Below the pieces are notes generated by a model. The model searched no databases. It was given only the letters and a program-made list of their open reading frames with translations, and was not told the DNA's origin. Shown here piece by piece: positions 6,389 through 14,176 of a stretch of 39,279 nt of DNA. The first letter of the stretch is position 1, and every line of letters begins with the position of its first letter. This DNA comes from Rhizobiaceae bacterium (lineage in GTDB: Bacteria; Pseudomonadota; Alphaproteobacteria; Rhizobiales; Rhizobiaceae), in assembly GCA_905339215.1 (NCBI GenBank), contig CAJPFN010000041.1:1-39279 (forward strand), written 5' to 3'. The position numbers were made by a program, and so were the translations under genes.

Positions 6389-7270
6389 ATGGTAGCCGCC
6401 CTGGCCGTGACTGTCTCGATTCTCAAGCTCAGGATCGGCGCCTTCATCGCGCTTGCCGCGCTGGTGGGCATCCTGGTCGGCGGCGACCGGCTGGGCTGGC
6501 TCGAGGCGTCAGTGTTCACCCTCGCTGTGCTGGGCGCTTCCGGCGCGGCGGGGGCCTTCAACCAATATTTCGAACGAGACACCGACCGGTTGATGGCGCG
6601 CACCTTCAACCGGCCCTTCGCCAGCGGCCGTCTCAAACAAGGGCCGGTCTGGCCGCTGACCTTCAGCTTGCTGCTGGCGGCATCGATCTTCATGGGCTGG
6701 TCGGTGGGCGGGTCGCTGGCGGCAGCGCTGATCTTCCTCGGCGCCTTCACCTATGGTGTAGTCTACACGCTGTGGCTGAAGAAGCGCACGGTGTGGAACG
6801 TTGTGATCGGCGGAGCGGCCGGCAGCTTTGCGCTGCTGGCCGGCGCGGCGGCGGCCGCGGATCCGTTCGCTCCCACTCTGGGTCCGGTGCCGATCCTCCT
6901 GTCGGTCATGCTGTTCCTCTGGACCCCGCCGCATTTCTGGTCCCTGGCCGCGGTGCGCCAAGAGGATTACCGTCGCGCCGGCATCCCGATGCTGCCGGTG
7001 GTCGCCGGGCACCAGACCTGGGGCCCGGTGATCTTCCTGCACGTCGCCGCGCTCGTCGCCCTATCGCTTGGACCGCTGCTCTACGGCCTTGGCCCGATCT
7101 ACGGCCTCTGCGCCGTCGCGGCCGGAGGCTGGTTCCTGGCGACGAGCTGGCGCCTGATGCGGGCGCCGTCGAAGGCCACCGCGCGGGCGACCTTCCGTGC
7201 CTCCCTCGGTCATTTCGCCCTGCTGTCGCTGGGCGTCATACTGGACCGGGGCGTCGCATGGGCAATCTGA
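6389..7270 (+). CDS. ctaB: Protohaem IX farnesyltransferase (haem O synthase)
   Basis: A 293-residue UbiA-superfamily membrane prenyltransferase that converts haem B to haem O using farnesyl diphosphate. The first Asp-rich motif is N58QYFERDTDRLMART followed by NRP. The second catalytic loop reads WTPPHFWSLA, then DYRRAGIPMLPVV, both typical of CtaB/CyoE. About nine helices are expected. It lies 19 bases after the catalytic subunit and overlaps senC by 13 bases, so it is translated with the operon. Its presence suggests that the high-spin haem of this enzyme is farnesylated (o3 or, with CtaA elsewhere, a3), which is notable if the enzyme reduces NO, since characterised cNOR and qNOR use haem B. 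Confidence 0.9.
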   Translation: MVAALAVTVSILKLRIGAFIALAALVGILVGGDRLGWLEASVFTLAVLGASGAAGAFNQYFERDTDRLMARTFNRPFASGRLKQGPVWPLTFSLLLAASIFMGWSVGGSLAAALIFLGAFTYGVVYTLWLKKRTVWNVVIGGAAGSFALLAGAAAAADPFAPTLGPVPILLSVMLFLWTPPHFWSLAAVRQEDYRRAGIPMLPVVAGHQTWGPVIFLHVAALVALSLGPLLYGLGPIYGLCAVAAGGWFLATSWRLMRAPSKATARATFRASLGHFALLSLGVILDRGVAWAI

Positions 7271-8073
7271 AGCTTGCCGTGCTTGCCCTGCTGCTGGCTC
7301 TGCCCGCCCGGGCCGAGACGACGGCGCTCGATGCAAGGGCAAGCTACGACATCAGCCAGGCGGCGATCGGCGGACGGGTGTCGGACCACGTGCTGACCGA
7401 CCATGCCGGCCGCCCGCTCGACCTCGCCCGGCTGCGGGGCAAGCCGCTGGTGGTCTCGCTGGTCTACACCAGTTGCTCGACCGTCTGCCCGATCACCACG
7501 GAATACCTGCGCGGGCAGGTCAAAAGCGCCCGCAAGACGCTCGGCGACGACGGCTTCGACGTCCTCACCTTCGGCTTCGACGCCAATGGCGACCGGCCGG
7601 CGCAGCTTACCGCCTTCTCGGGCACGCACCGCCTGGCCGATATCGCCGGATGGAGGATCGCCAGTGCCGACCCGGACACGACGGCCGCGTTCCTGGAGGA
7701 ACTGGGCTTTTCCTATCGGGCCCTGGCGGGCAGTTTCGACCATGTGACGCAGACGACCATCCTCGATGCCGACGGCGTGGTCTATCGCCAGGTCTATGGC
7801 GAGGCGTTTCCGCCGCAGGTCCTGATCGAGCCGCTGAAGGAACTGGTGCTCGGCACCCGCACGCGCTCCGTCGCACCCCGGGACCTTTGGGACCGCGTCA
7901 GCTTCCTGTGCACCGTCTACAACCCGCTGACCGGCGCCTACCGCTTCGACTACGGCATCTTCTTTGGCATCTTCTTCGGCGCCCTGTCGCTTCTGCTGAC
8001 CGCAATCGTCATCCTGCGGCTTTGGCTGGAGCGCCGGCGCATGCAGCGGCCCGAGAGCAACAGCGTATCATGA
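7258..8073 (+). CDS. senC: SCO1/SenC copper chaperone with C-terminal membrane anchor
   Basis: A 271-residue Sco-family protein with a signal peptide (MGNLKLAVLALLLALPARA), a thioredoxin-like fold and the copper ligands Cys73-x3-Cys77 (CSTVCP) and His162 (SFDHVTQT). Sco proteins deliver copper to, or reduce, the CuA site of subunit II. Unusually, there is an additional C-terminal extension with one membrane helix at about residues 233-256 (IFFGIFFGALSLLLTAIVIL) and a basic tail, so the protein is likely anchored at both or only at its C-terminal end. The ATG at 7258 overlaps ctaB by 13 bases. The stop overlaps the next start as ATGA. Confidence 0.9.
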   Translation: MGNLKLAVLALLLALPARAETTALDARASYDISQAAIGGRVSDHVLTDHAGRPLDLARLRGKPLVVSLVYTSCSTVCPITTEYLRGQVKSARKTLGDDGFDVLTFGFDANGDRPAQLTAFSGTHRLADIAGWRIASADPDTTAAFLEELGFSYRALAGSFDHVTQTTILDADGVVYRQVYGEAFPPQVLIEPLKELVLGTRTRSVAPRDLWDRVSFLCTVYNPLTGAYRFDYGIFFGIFFGALSLLLTAIVILRLWLERRRMQRPESNSVS

Positions 8074-9644
8074 TTTCCTTGCGCACTATGATCCGCAACG
8101 GTTTCGACCGGGCCGAACGCCTCCTCGACCGCGCCTTCGGGCCGGACTGGAATCCATTGGCGCAGCTTGGCCCGATCGGCTGGCTCCTGTTCTGGATCGT
8201 CGCGATCTCCGGCATCTACCTCTTTATCTTCTTCGATACCGGCGTCACCCAGGCTTTCGCGTCAATCGAATGGATGACGAACGACCTCTGGTGGCACGCG
8301 GGACTGGCGCGCAGCCTGCACCGCTATGCATCCGACCTCATGGTCCTGGTGATGTTCGTCCATCTCCTGCGCGAATGGTCCATGGACCGCTACCGCGGCA
8401 AGCGCTGGTTCTCCTGGGTCACCGGTGTCGCGGTGATCTGGTTCGTCTACCTCTCGGGCATCACCGGCTACTGGCTGGTCTGGGACCGGCTGGCGCAGTA
8501 TGTCGCCATGGTTACCACCGAGCTCCTTGACACGCTGGGCATCTTCGCCGAGCCGATCGCGCGCAACTTCCTGTCGCCGCAGACGCTGTCCAGCCGATTC
8601 TTCACCCTGATGGTGTTCCTGCACATCGCCATTCCGCTGCTTCTGCTCCTGCTGATGTGGATCCATATCCAGCGTATCACCGAGGCGCGCACCAAACCGC
8701 CCCGCGGGCTGGCCGCCATCACGCTCGTCGCGCTCGTGGCGGGCTCGCTCGCACTTCCGGCCGTCTCGCAGGGAGCAGCCGACCTGGCCAGCATTCCGCA
8801 GGCGGTCGGCATCGACTGGTTCCTGCTGTCGCTTTATCCGGTGATAGAGTCCGTCCCGCCGGGTGCGATCTGGGCCGGTGTGCTGGCCTTCACCCTTGTT
8901 CTGGCAGGCACGCCCTGGCTGCCGCGACGGCGCGAGCAGGCTGCCGCCCAGGTTTCCCTCGATTTCTGCAACGGCTGTTCCCGCTGCATCGCCGACTGTC
9001 CCTATGCGGCGATCACGCTGGTACCGCGCAGCGACGGCCTGCCCTTCACGCACGAAGTCGCGGTCAACCCCGCGCGCTGCGTGTCCTGCGGCATCTGCAT
9101 GGGCTCCTGCCCGTCGTCCACGCCCTTCCGCCGCTCGGGCCCGCTGACCACCGGCATCGACCTGCCTGAGCGCCCCCTTGCCGAGGTCCGTGTCGAGGTG
9201 GTCGACGCGTCCGCGGCGCTGGCGGGGGAGCCGGGGCGGGTGTTGACCCTCGCCTGCGCGCATGGCGCCGCCGCCAAGCCTGCGCCCGGACGCGTCGTGC
9301 TTCCCTGCGTGGCCATGGCGCCGCCTTCGCTGATCGACTACATCGTCAGCCGGAATCTGGCCGATGGGGTCGCTGTTGCCGGCTGCGCCGAGCGTGACTG
9401 TTTCAACCGCTTCGGCGTCGCCTGGACCCGCGCCCGTCTTGACCGCACCCGCGACCCTTACCTGCGCGAACGCGTTCCCCGCGATAGGGTGCTTTTGGTC
9501 TGGGCCGGTCCCACCGAAGCGGCCCGGTTGCGCAACGAACTGGCCGCCTTCGCCGCCCGGCTTGCTGTACTGCCGCCGTACGCCAGGGCGCGCGCGCTGG
9601 ACGAGGATGAAATCACCGACGCGACCGGGGAGTCCGCGCGATGA
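8070..9644 (+). CDS. Cytochrome b - 2[4Fe-4S] ferredoxin - FlpD/MvhD-like fusion protein
   Basis: A 524-residue fusion with three parts. Residues 30-285 form a membrane domain of the cytochrome b/b6 kind with two His-x13-His pairs, His84/His98 and His185/His199, for two b haems, plus about two further helices. Residues 297-350 hold two [4Fe-4S] motifs, C300xxCxxC306xxxC310P and C337xxCxxC343xxxC347P. Residues 390-490 resemble the [2Fe-2S] domain of MvhD/FlpD (delta subunit of F420-non-reducing hydrogenase), with Cys396, Cys413, Cys439 and Cys444. ATGA overlaps join it to senC and to the next gene. Likely role: moving electrons between the quinone pool and a soluble or membrane partner linked to the reductase (inference). 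The architecture is seen, the partner is not. Confidence 0.85.
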   Translation: MISLRTMIRNGFDRAERLLDRAFGPDWNPLAQLGPIGWLLFWIVAISGIYLFIFFDTGVTQAFASIEWMTNDLWWHAGLARSLHRYASDLMVLVMFVHLLREWSMDRYRGKRWFSWVTGVAVIWFVYLSGITGYWLVWDRLAQYVAMVTTELLDTLGIFAEPIARNFLSPQTLSSRFFTLMVFLHIAIPLLLLLLMWIHIQRITEARTKPPRGLAAITLVALVAGSLALPAVSQGAADLASIPQAVGIDWFLLSLYPVIESVPPGAIWAGVLAFTLVLAGTPWLPRRREQAAAQVSLDFCNGCSRCIADCPYAAITLVPRSDGLPFTHEVAVNPARCVSCGICMGSCPSSTPFRRSGPLTTGIDLPERPLAEVRVEVVDASAALAGEPGRVLTLACAHGAAAKPAPGRVVLPCVAMAPPSLIDYIVSRNLADGVAVAGCAERDCFNRFGVAWTRARLDRTRDPYLRERVPRDRVLLVWAGPTEAARLRNELAAFAARLAVLPPYARARALDEDEITDATGESAR

Positions 9645-10171
9645 CCGCGCCCTCCAGCGGCCCTAGAACTTGGCGCGCGCGTGCTCACCATCTGGCAGCC
9701 GGCGGCGTCTTTTCTCTCGCGTTGGTGCTGGGCACTGCAATTCTTTCGGCCTGGCCCGTCTGGCAGAGCCTTGCGCCCGGAACGGCGGTGCTGCGGCTCA
9801 GTTTCACCCACAGCGGCGCGCGCAACTGCCGCGACCGCACTCCCGAGGAACTGGCAAAACTGCCCGAGAACATGCGGGACAGCCAGGTATGCGATCGCCG
9901 CCGCGCCGAAGTGCGCGTCGAGATGGATATCGACGCACAGCCAGTCATCGCCGACGACCTGCCGCCGAGCGGGCTGGCGGGTAGCGGGCCATCGCGCGTC
10001 TATCGCCGGCTCGAATTGCGGACCGGGCGCTACCATCTCGACCTGCGGATGCGGGACGATCCCTCGGTACAGGGTTTCACGCAGGAAGCAGCATTCGACA
10101 TCGATCTCTCGCCGGCCGAAAGCCTCGCCATCGACTTCGATTCCACGACCGGCAGCTTCTTCGTGCACTGA
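9641..10171 (+). CDS. Membrane-anchored hypothetical protein of the reductase operon
   Basis: A 176-residue protein with one N-terminal membrane helix at about residues 18-45 and a periplasmic beta-rich domain. Two Cys (Cys63 in ARNCRDR and Cys84 in SQVCDRR) flank a charged helix and could pair in the periplasm. Its start overlaps the previous stop (ATGA), so translation is coupled to the cytochrome b fusion. No family was recognised. The topology recalls small accessory or assembly factors of terminal oxidases (FixH or CtaG-like), but no sequence motif supports either. It is followed after 19 bases by the haemerythrin gene. Confidence 0.7.
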   Translation: MTAPSSGPRTWRARAHHLAAGGVFSLALVLGTAILSAWPVWQSLAPGTAVLRLSFTHSGARNCRDRTPEELAKLPENMRDSQVCDRRRAEVRVEMDIDAQPVIADDLPPSGLAGSGPSRVYRRLELRTGRYHLDLRMRDDPSVQGFTQEAAFDIDLSPAESLAIDFDSTTGSFFVH

Positions 10172-10190
10172 CAATCGCGGAGCGAAGATC

Positions 10191-10595
10191 ATGGCCCCCA
10201 TCGCCTGGAAACCCGAATTCAGCGTCGGCGACCCCGCCGTCGCTCACGAACACCGCGAACTGGTCGAGCTGGTTAACGTCGCCGCGGGAGCCATCCTCGA
10301 CCGGCGTCCCGATGCCGATGTCGACCGCTGCCTGGGCGATCTCTACCGCGCGATCTCGGCACATTTCGCCCACGAGGAGCGGCAGATGACCCGCGCCCGC
10401 TATGACCAGCTGGCGCCGCACAAGACCGATCATGAGCGCCTGCTCGACAGCCTGCGCGACATCATGGACCGCGCCGAGACTACCGATGCCGCGACCGGCC
10501 TACGCCTGACCGCGGTGCTGGAGGCCTGGTTCGTCGACCATTTCCGCACGCACGACGCCCGGCTCCACCGCCGGCTCGGCCCTCACGACGACTGA
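10191..10595 (+). CDS. Bacteriohaemerythrin
   Basis: A 134-residue four-helix di-iron protein. The ligand pattern is visible: His in AVAHEHREL, His-x3-Glu in HFAHEERQM, His in HKTDHERLL, and His-x4-His-Asp in FVDHFRTHDARL. Haemerythrins bind O2 and also react with NO at the di-iron site. As the last gene of the operon, after the probable NO reductase, it may buffer or deliver the gas substrate or protect the complex (inference). A start at 10191 is preceded by GCGGAGCGAAG. It ends 23 bases from the convergent TlpA-like gene. The GC-rich dyad GGCGCCGGCGCC between them lacks a clear U-tract. Confidence 0.88.
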   Translation: MAPIAWKPEFSVGDPAVAHEHRELVELVNVAAGAILDRRPDADVDRCLGDLYRAISAHFAHEERQMTRARYDQLAPHKTDHERLLDSLRDIMDRAETTDAATGLRLTAVLEAWFVDHFRTHDARLHRRLGPHDD

Positions 10596-10618
10596 TCCCG
10601 CGGCGCCGGCGCCCTCCA

Positions 10619-11194
10619 TTAGGGCGTGGTGCGAAGCCGGTCCAGCAGCGGAAGAATGTCCTCGTCGATAGCGCGCCGGTCCAGCGGGCCGATGCGGGCG
10701 TGGGCGATGCGGCCTCCGGTATCGACGACGAAGGTCGCCGGCAGTCCGTAGATGCCCCAAGCTGCCGACACGCTGCCGTCGGCATCGACGCCGATCCGGC
10801 GATAGGGGTCGCCGGCCTCCGAAAGGAACCGGCGGGCGGCCTCCATCCGGTCGCGCGAGTTAACGCCGTAGATCGCGGCGCCCGGCGCCTGCGCGAGCTC
10901 GAACAGGAACGGCATCTCCTCCCGGCATGGCGCGCACCAGGAGGCCCAGAAGTTGACAATCGAGACGGCCCCGCGCAGATCGCCGTCGGCAAGCCCGGCT
11001 TCCATCGCCTCGAGAGGCGGCAGCGAGAACGCCGGTACGGCCGCTCCCACGGACGTTTTCGGCGTCACCGGAGACTCGGCCTCAAACCACCCCGCGACCA
11101 CTGCCCACCCGACCAGCAGCGCCACGAGCAATGGCATGGCCAGCAGCGCTCCCGCGCTCCATTCCCGGTTCCCGCCATTTTCCCGTCTATTCAA
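10619..11194 (-). CDS. TlpA/CcmG-like membrane-anchored thioredoxin
   Basis: A 191-residue thiol-disulfide oxidoreductase with an N-terminal membrane anchor (residues 14-37) and a periplasmic thioredoxin fold. The redox motif is WASWCAPCREEMPFL, and the cis-Pro loop is YGLPATFVVD, both typical of TlpA/ResA/DsbE (CcmG). Such proteins keep haem-binding Cys of c-type cytochromes, or the CuA site of subunit II, reduced. It converges on the haemerythrin gene and so is not part of the operon. The link to the adjacent CuA enzyme is by proximity only. Upstream, 157 bases separate it from the DUF2249 gene on the same strand. Confidence 0.88.
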   Translation of the reverse strand: MNRRENGGNREWSAGALLAMPLLVALLVGWAVVAGWFEAESPVTPKTSVGAAVPAFSLPPLEAMEAGLADGDLRGAVSIVNFWASWCAPCREEMPFLFELAQAPGAAIYGVNSRDRMEAARRFLSEAGDPYRRIGVDADGSVSAAWGIYGLPATFVVDTGGRIAHARIGPLDRRAIDEDILPLLDRLRTTP

Positions 11195-11351
11195 ACATCG
11201 GCTCCCGGGCGCGAGGCGAATATTGAGCCGGGCGAGACGGTGTCGTCAGTCGCCCAGCGCGGCGTCGCGGCCAATCTTCTCTGCCGCTGGCGCCGCCTGT
11301 TGACCAAGAAAGTTACGGCAGCCGAAATCACAGTCGCTTAGCCTGTGGCCG

Positions 11352-11627
11352 TCAGGAGCCGCAGCAGCACCCACAGTCGCTTCCTCCTTCCCTCGTGATG
11401 ACGACGCGCCAGGTTTCTGGCCCCTGCTCGACAAAGCGCCAATCGAACAGACCCGGAAACCTAGTCTGCAATTGGTACTGTAGCGGCCGAGGCTCGTGGT
11501 CGCTCACGATCATGAAGGACTCGCGTGGTTTCAATGCCTCAAGACTGGCGAAGATCAAGGGGTGACGATCACGAGGAGGAATCACACGTACATCAATCGC
11601 TGGGATAGGGGTCTCCTGAGTGCTCAT
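11352..11627 (-). CDS. DUF2249-domain protein with Cys-rich C-terminus
   Basis: A 91-residue protein with the DUF2249 pattern: IDVRVIPPRDRHPLIFASLE, then LKPRESFMIVSDHEPRPLQY and FDWRFVEQGPETWRV. It ends in SDCGCCCGS, a Cys cluster that could bind a metal. DUF2249 proteins resemble the TusA/SirA fold and are common next to denitrification genes and haemerythrins. Their biochemical role is unclear. No FNR-type box was found upstream. It may be co-transcribed with the downstream TlpA-like gene, although the gap between them is 157 bases. Confidence 0.8.
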   Translation of the reverse strand: MSTQETPIPAIDVRVIPPRDRHPLIFASLEALKPRESFMIVSDHEPRPLQYQLQTRFPGLFDWRFVEQGPETWRVVITREGGSDCGCCCGS

Positions 11628-12303
11628 AAGGTGGCTTCTTCGGTTTCTCTGTTTTTTTCAACTCTGGACGTCGCTTTCGCGCAGCGCCCAGAAACCTACC
11701 CAGGCGGGTGACATATCTCTTTGCGGGAGTGCAAACTGTAATGGCAGCGTTTCGGATTGGTGACGTTAAATTGCCTTGCTGGCGAAAGACGCAAAGGCAA
11801 CACGGTAGGCGGAAATCGACCGTGAGCCGGCCTTCTTTGGCGACGGATCAGCGAGAGCACAGATGATCGGATTTCGAGGATGGTCGCGTAGAGAGAATAC
11901 GCTGGCGGGCTTCATCCTGACCGACAGGTAGCCGTCACCAATTAGTTTACAGGAGCGACAATGCAGTAGTGACCGCTGTGTTTAGTACGGTTTTGACGTT
12001 GGCGCGCGCCATCCGGCTGGCCATATCTCATCCGATACCCAAGAAGCCAGAACGGGTCTTAGGGAGACAAGGATTTTGGGTTTCTCGATAGTCATTCGCT
12101 CCCCTCGCGCGAACGCTGCAGCGGATTTGTCGGGCATCGGGACACGACTGTTTGTCGCCGTGGCCCTCCGATTGCCGACGATTAGCCCCTTCATAGATGT
12201 GGCTGGCGTCAGCAAGCCATCCATAAAAAATGGACCCGGCGTCCCTCGTCTCCCTAGACGACGGTTGTCTCGCGACACCAAATATTGTTCCTACCGGTAG
12301 CGA
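11628..12303. other. Gene-poor stretch between the DUF2249 and LacI genes
   Basis: These 676 bases contain no frame that looks like a gene. The only longer frame (11982-12281, minus) has a basic, low-complexity product without a recognisable motif. A short AT-centred hairpin, TCCAT-AAAAA-ATGGA, lies near 12221-12235. No FNR-type box, operator copy or IS end was recognised. The stretch is a plausible boundary between the respiratory block and the catabolic block. Confidence 0.4.
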
Positions 12304-13338
12304 CTACACCGCCTTGGCGGGCAGCCGGCAGGAGCCGCGCACGATCAGCGTCCCCGAAAAGCGTCTTGTGCGCGGCGACCGGTCCGGATTCTCCATCATC
12401 TCGATGAGGATGTCGGTGGCTTCCCGGATCATGCGGTGAACCGGCTGTCGGATGGAGGTCAATTGGTGTCCCGGCCAGTCGGCGGCGGGGATGTCGTCGA
12501 AACCGATCAGCGAGAAATCGCGGGGCACGTCGAGGTTCAGTTCGTGGCGGGCGGTATGCAGAACCCCCAGCGACATCACGTCGCTGGCACAGAAGACAGC
12601 GTCCGGACGCTCCTGGCGCGAAAAGAGACGCAAGCCGGCCTCGCGCCCGCTGACGAAAGTATAGTCCCCCGTCTCGCGCAGGAACAGCTTCTTTCCAGCC
12701 GTGACCAAGCGTTCCACGAATCCCTCTTCGCGCAGCCGCGAGGTGGAATCGGCGTCGTCGCCGGCCACGAACGCGATCCTCTCATGGCCACCCTCGATTA
12801 GGAAATCGGCGGCTAACCGCCCGCCTTCGCGGTTCTCTATCTGCACCGAACTGACCGGCAATTCCGCCGCGCTTCGGTTGTAGAGTATGACGGGGATGCC
12901 CGAGGCGTGGCAGGCGGCGGCCATGCGTCCGCTGAGTATCGCCGACAGTATGACGACTCCGTCGATCTTGTAGCGCATCAACGTGGTCAGCGCCGCGTCG
13001 ACTTCCTCCTGGCTCTCGACCGTGAAGAGCAGGATCTGCCAGCCCTTCGCCTGGATGTTGCGGCTCAGCTCGGCGACGGTGTTGGCAAAAAATGGATCCT
13101 GCATGCGGGTGACGATCAGACCGACCATCCCCGATTTCTGCTGCGGCTCGTTGCGGGCCGACGACATCGACCGCGCGATCGCGTTCGGCTGGTAGCCAAG
13201 TTCGCGCGCCGCATTCATCACGCGCGCCCGCGTGGCTTCCGAGATCGACGCCTCGGGCGAAAAGGCGCGCGACACGGCCGACTGCGAGACGCCGGCGAGG
13301 CGCGCGACATCGTAGGAAGTGATGGCTTTCCGGTCCAT
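12304..13338 (-). CDS. LacI-family transcriptional regulator (divergent from corrinoid gene)
   Basis: A 344-residue regulator: an N-terminal HTH (SYDVARLAGVSQSAVSRAF), a hinge with ELGYQPNAIARSM, and a periplasmic-binding-protein-like ligand domain ending GTLIVRGSCRLP. The start at 13338 (MDRKAITSYDV) is chosen because the family HTH begins there; the longer open frame upstream runs through the promoter region. It is divergent from the corrinoid protein gene, whose start carries the palindrome ATGCATGCGCATGCAA. A LacI operator with a central CG is the expected target. The recognition helix VSQSAVSR is identical to that of the second LacI regulator at 23886-24953, so both may read the same site. 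The effector is unknown. Confidence 0.9.
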   Translation of the reverse strand: MDRKAITSYDVARLAGVSQSAVSRAFSPEASISEATRARVMNAARELGYQPNAIARSMSSARNEPQQKSGMVGLIVTRMQDPFFANTVAELSRNIQAKGWQILLFTVESQEEVDAALTTLMRYKIDGVVILSAILSGRMAAACHASGIPVILYNRSAAELPVSSVQIENREGGRLAADFLIEGGHERIAFVAGDDADSTSRLREEGFVERLVTAGKKLFLRETGDYTFVSGREAGLRLFSRQERPDAVFCASDVMSLGVLHTARHELNLDVPRDFSLIGFDDIPAADWPGHQLTSIRQPVHRMIREATDILIEMMENPDRSPRTRRFSGTLIVRGSCRLPAKAV

Positions 13339-13487
13339 GAGCGTCTCCGGCCGCACGAATGTATAAATGAATTTTATGCAAAATAGCGGTCTCCGGACGA
13401 TTTGAAAAGTCCATTCAGCCGGGTCGGAATTCAACGAAAATTCATTTCTTTCAAGGATTCCACTTGATACTCCGGAAGGCGCACCGT

Positions 13488-14165
13488 ATGATGCATGCGC
13501 ATGCAACATTGATGGGTGCCGCGATGCTGACCGAAGAAGAGATGGACGAGCTGTTCGATGCGATCTGCGATGGCGACCGCGACACCGTAATCGCCCTCGT
13601 CACCAAGGCCCGCGACGGCGGCGGCGACCTGGGGCGGCTACTCAGCGACACGATGATCCCGGCCATGGCCGAAGTCGGGGACCGGTTCTCCGCCGGCGAG
13701 ATTTTCGTGCCGGAGATGCTGGTGGCGGCGCGCGCAATGCAGGGCGGCATAGACATCATTGAGCCGATCCTCGCCGGCAGCGATCACGAGCCCGTGGCAA
13801 GAGTCAGCATCGGCAGCGTCAAGGGCGACCTGCACGACATCGGCAAAAACCTTGTTGTCATGATGTTGAAGGGCGCCGGCTTCGAGGTCGAGGATCTCGG
13901 TGTCGACGTCGCCGACGAGGCCTTTGCGGCCGCCTGCGACCGCGGCGCCGACGTGGTCTGCCTCAGCGCGCTGCTGACCACGACCAAGCCGCAGATGTTC
14001 AAGGTGATCAACCACCTGAAGGCCGAGGGCAAGACCGCGAAGGTGGTCATCGGCGGAGCGGTGATCACCCAGGACTATGCCGACAGGATCGGCGCCGACG
14101 CTTTCGGCGAGGACGCTCCAGGGGCGGTCAAGGCCGTCAAGCGCGCCCTCGGCATGGGCAACTGA
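13488..14165 (+). CDS. Corrinoid (B12-binding) methyl-carrier protein
   Basis: A methyltransferase-associated corrinoid protein of the MtbC/MtmC/MetH-cap type. A helical cap domain (LTEEEMDELFDAICDGDRD through MLVAARAMQGGIDIIEP) is followed by a Rossmann-like B12 domain with the lower-ligand motif D-x-H-x-x-G (GDLHDIGKNLV) and the typical end VVIGGAVITQDYADRIGADA. The start is uncertain: GGAAGG at 13474-13479 favours ATG 13488, giving 225 residues, but the operator-like palindrome then lies inside codons 2-7 (MHAHA). Starts at 13512 or 13524 leave the palindrome in the leader but have weaker ribosome binding sites. It should carry the methyl group from the URO-D-type methyltransferase to a second acceptor, probably tetrahydrofolate. 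Confidence 0.9.
   Translation: MMHAHATLMGAAMLTEEEMDELFDAICDGDRDTVIALVTKARDGGGDLGRLLSDTMIPAMAEVGDRFSAGEIFVPEMLVAARAMQGGIDIIEPILAGSDHEPVARVSIGSVKGDLHDIGKNLVVMMLKGAGFEVEDLGVDVADEAFAAACDRGADVVCLSALLTTTKPQMFKVINHLKAEGKTAKVVIGGAVITQDYADRIGADAFGEDAPGAVKAVKRALGMGN
13491..13506. promoter_or_regulatory. LacI-type operator, site 1
   Basis: ATGCATGCGCATGCAA is a near-perfect dyad centred on CG, the usual geometry for LacI-family operators. It matches 15 of 16 bases of the site at 19838-19853 and fits the shared consensus WTGCATRCGYATGCAW. It overlaps or directly follows the start of the corrinoid gene and lies 153 bases from the divergent LacI gene. Confidence 0.7.
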
Positions 14166-14176
14166 CAGGCGCCGAG

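Noticed and set aside
5299-6750. Long minus-strand frame of 483 codons opposite the catalytic subunit
   Set aside because: It lies antisense to a strongly conserved haem-copper subunit gene and its product is rich in Arg, His and Asp without any motif, as expected for an antisense frame in GC-rich DNA.
6772-7257. N-terminal extension of the senC frame
   Set aside because: The extension is out-of-frame reading of ctaB. A signal peptide and start at 7258 define the true N-terminus.
7197-8069. N-terminal extension of the cytochrome b fusion frame
   Set aside because: It overlaps senC in another frame; the ATGA overlap at 8070 and the conserved cytochrome b domain set the start.
12221-12235. 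Rho-independent terminator at TCCATAAAAAATGGA
   Set aside because: The stem is only 5 bp, AT-rich, and no U-tract follows.
11982-12281. A 99-codon minus frame in the gap before the LacI gene
   Set aside because: No ribosome binding site, no motif, and an amino acid composition like translated non-coding DNA.
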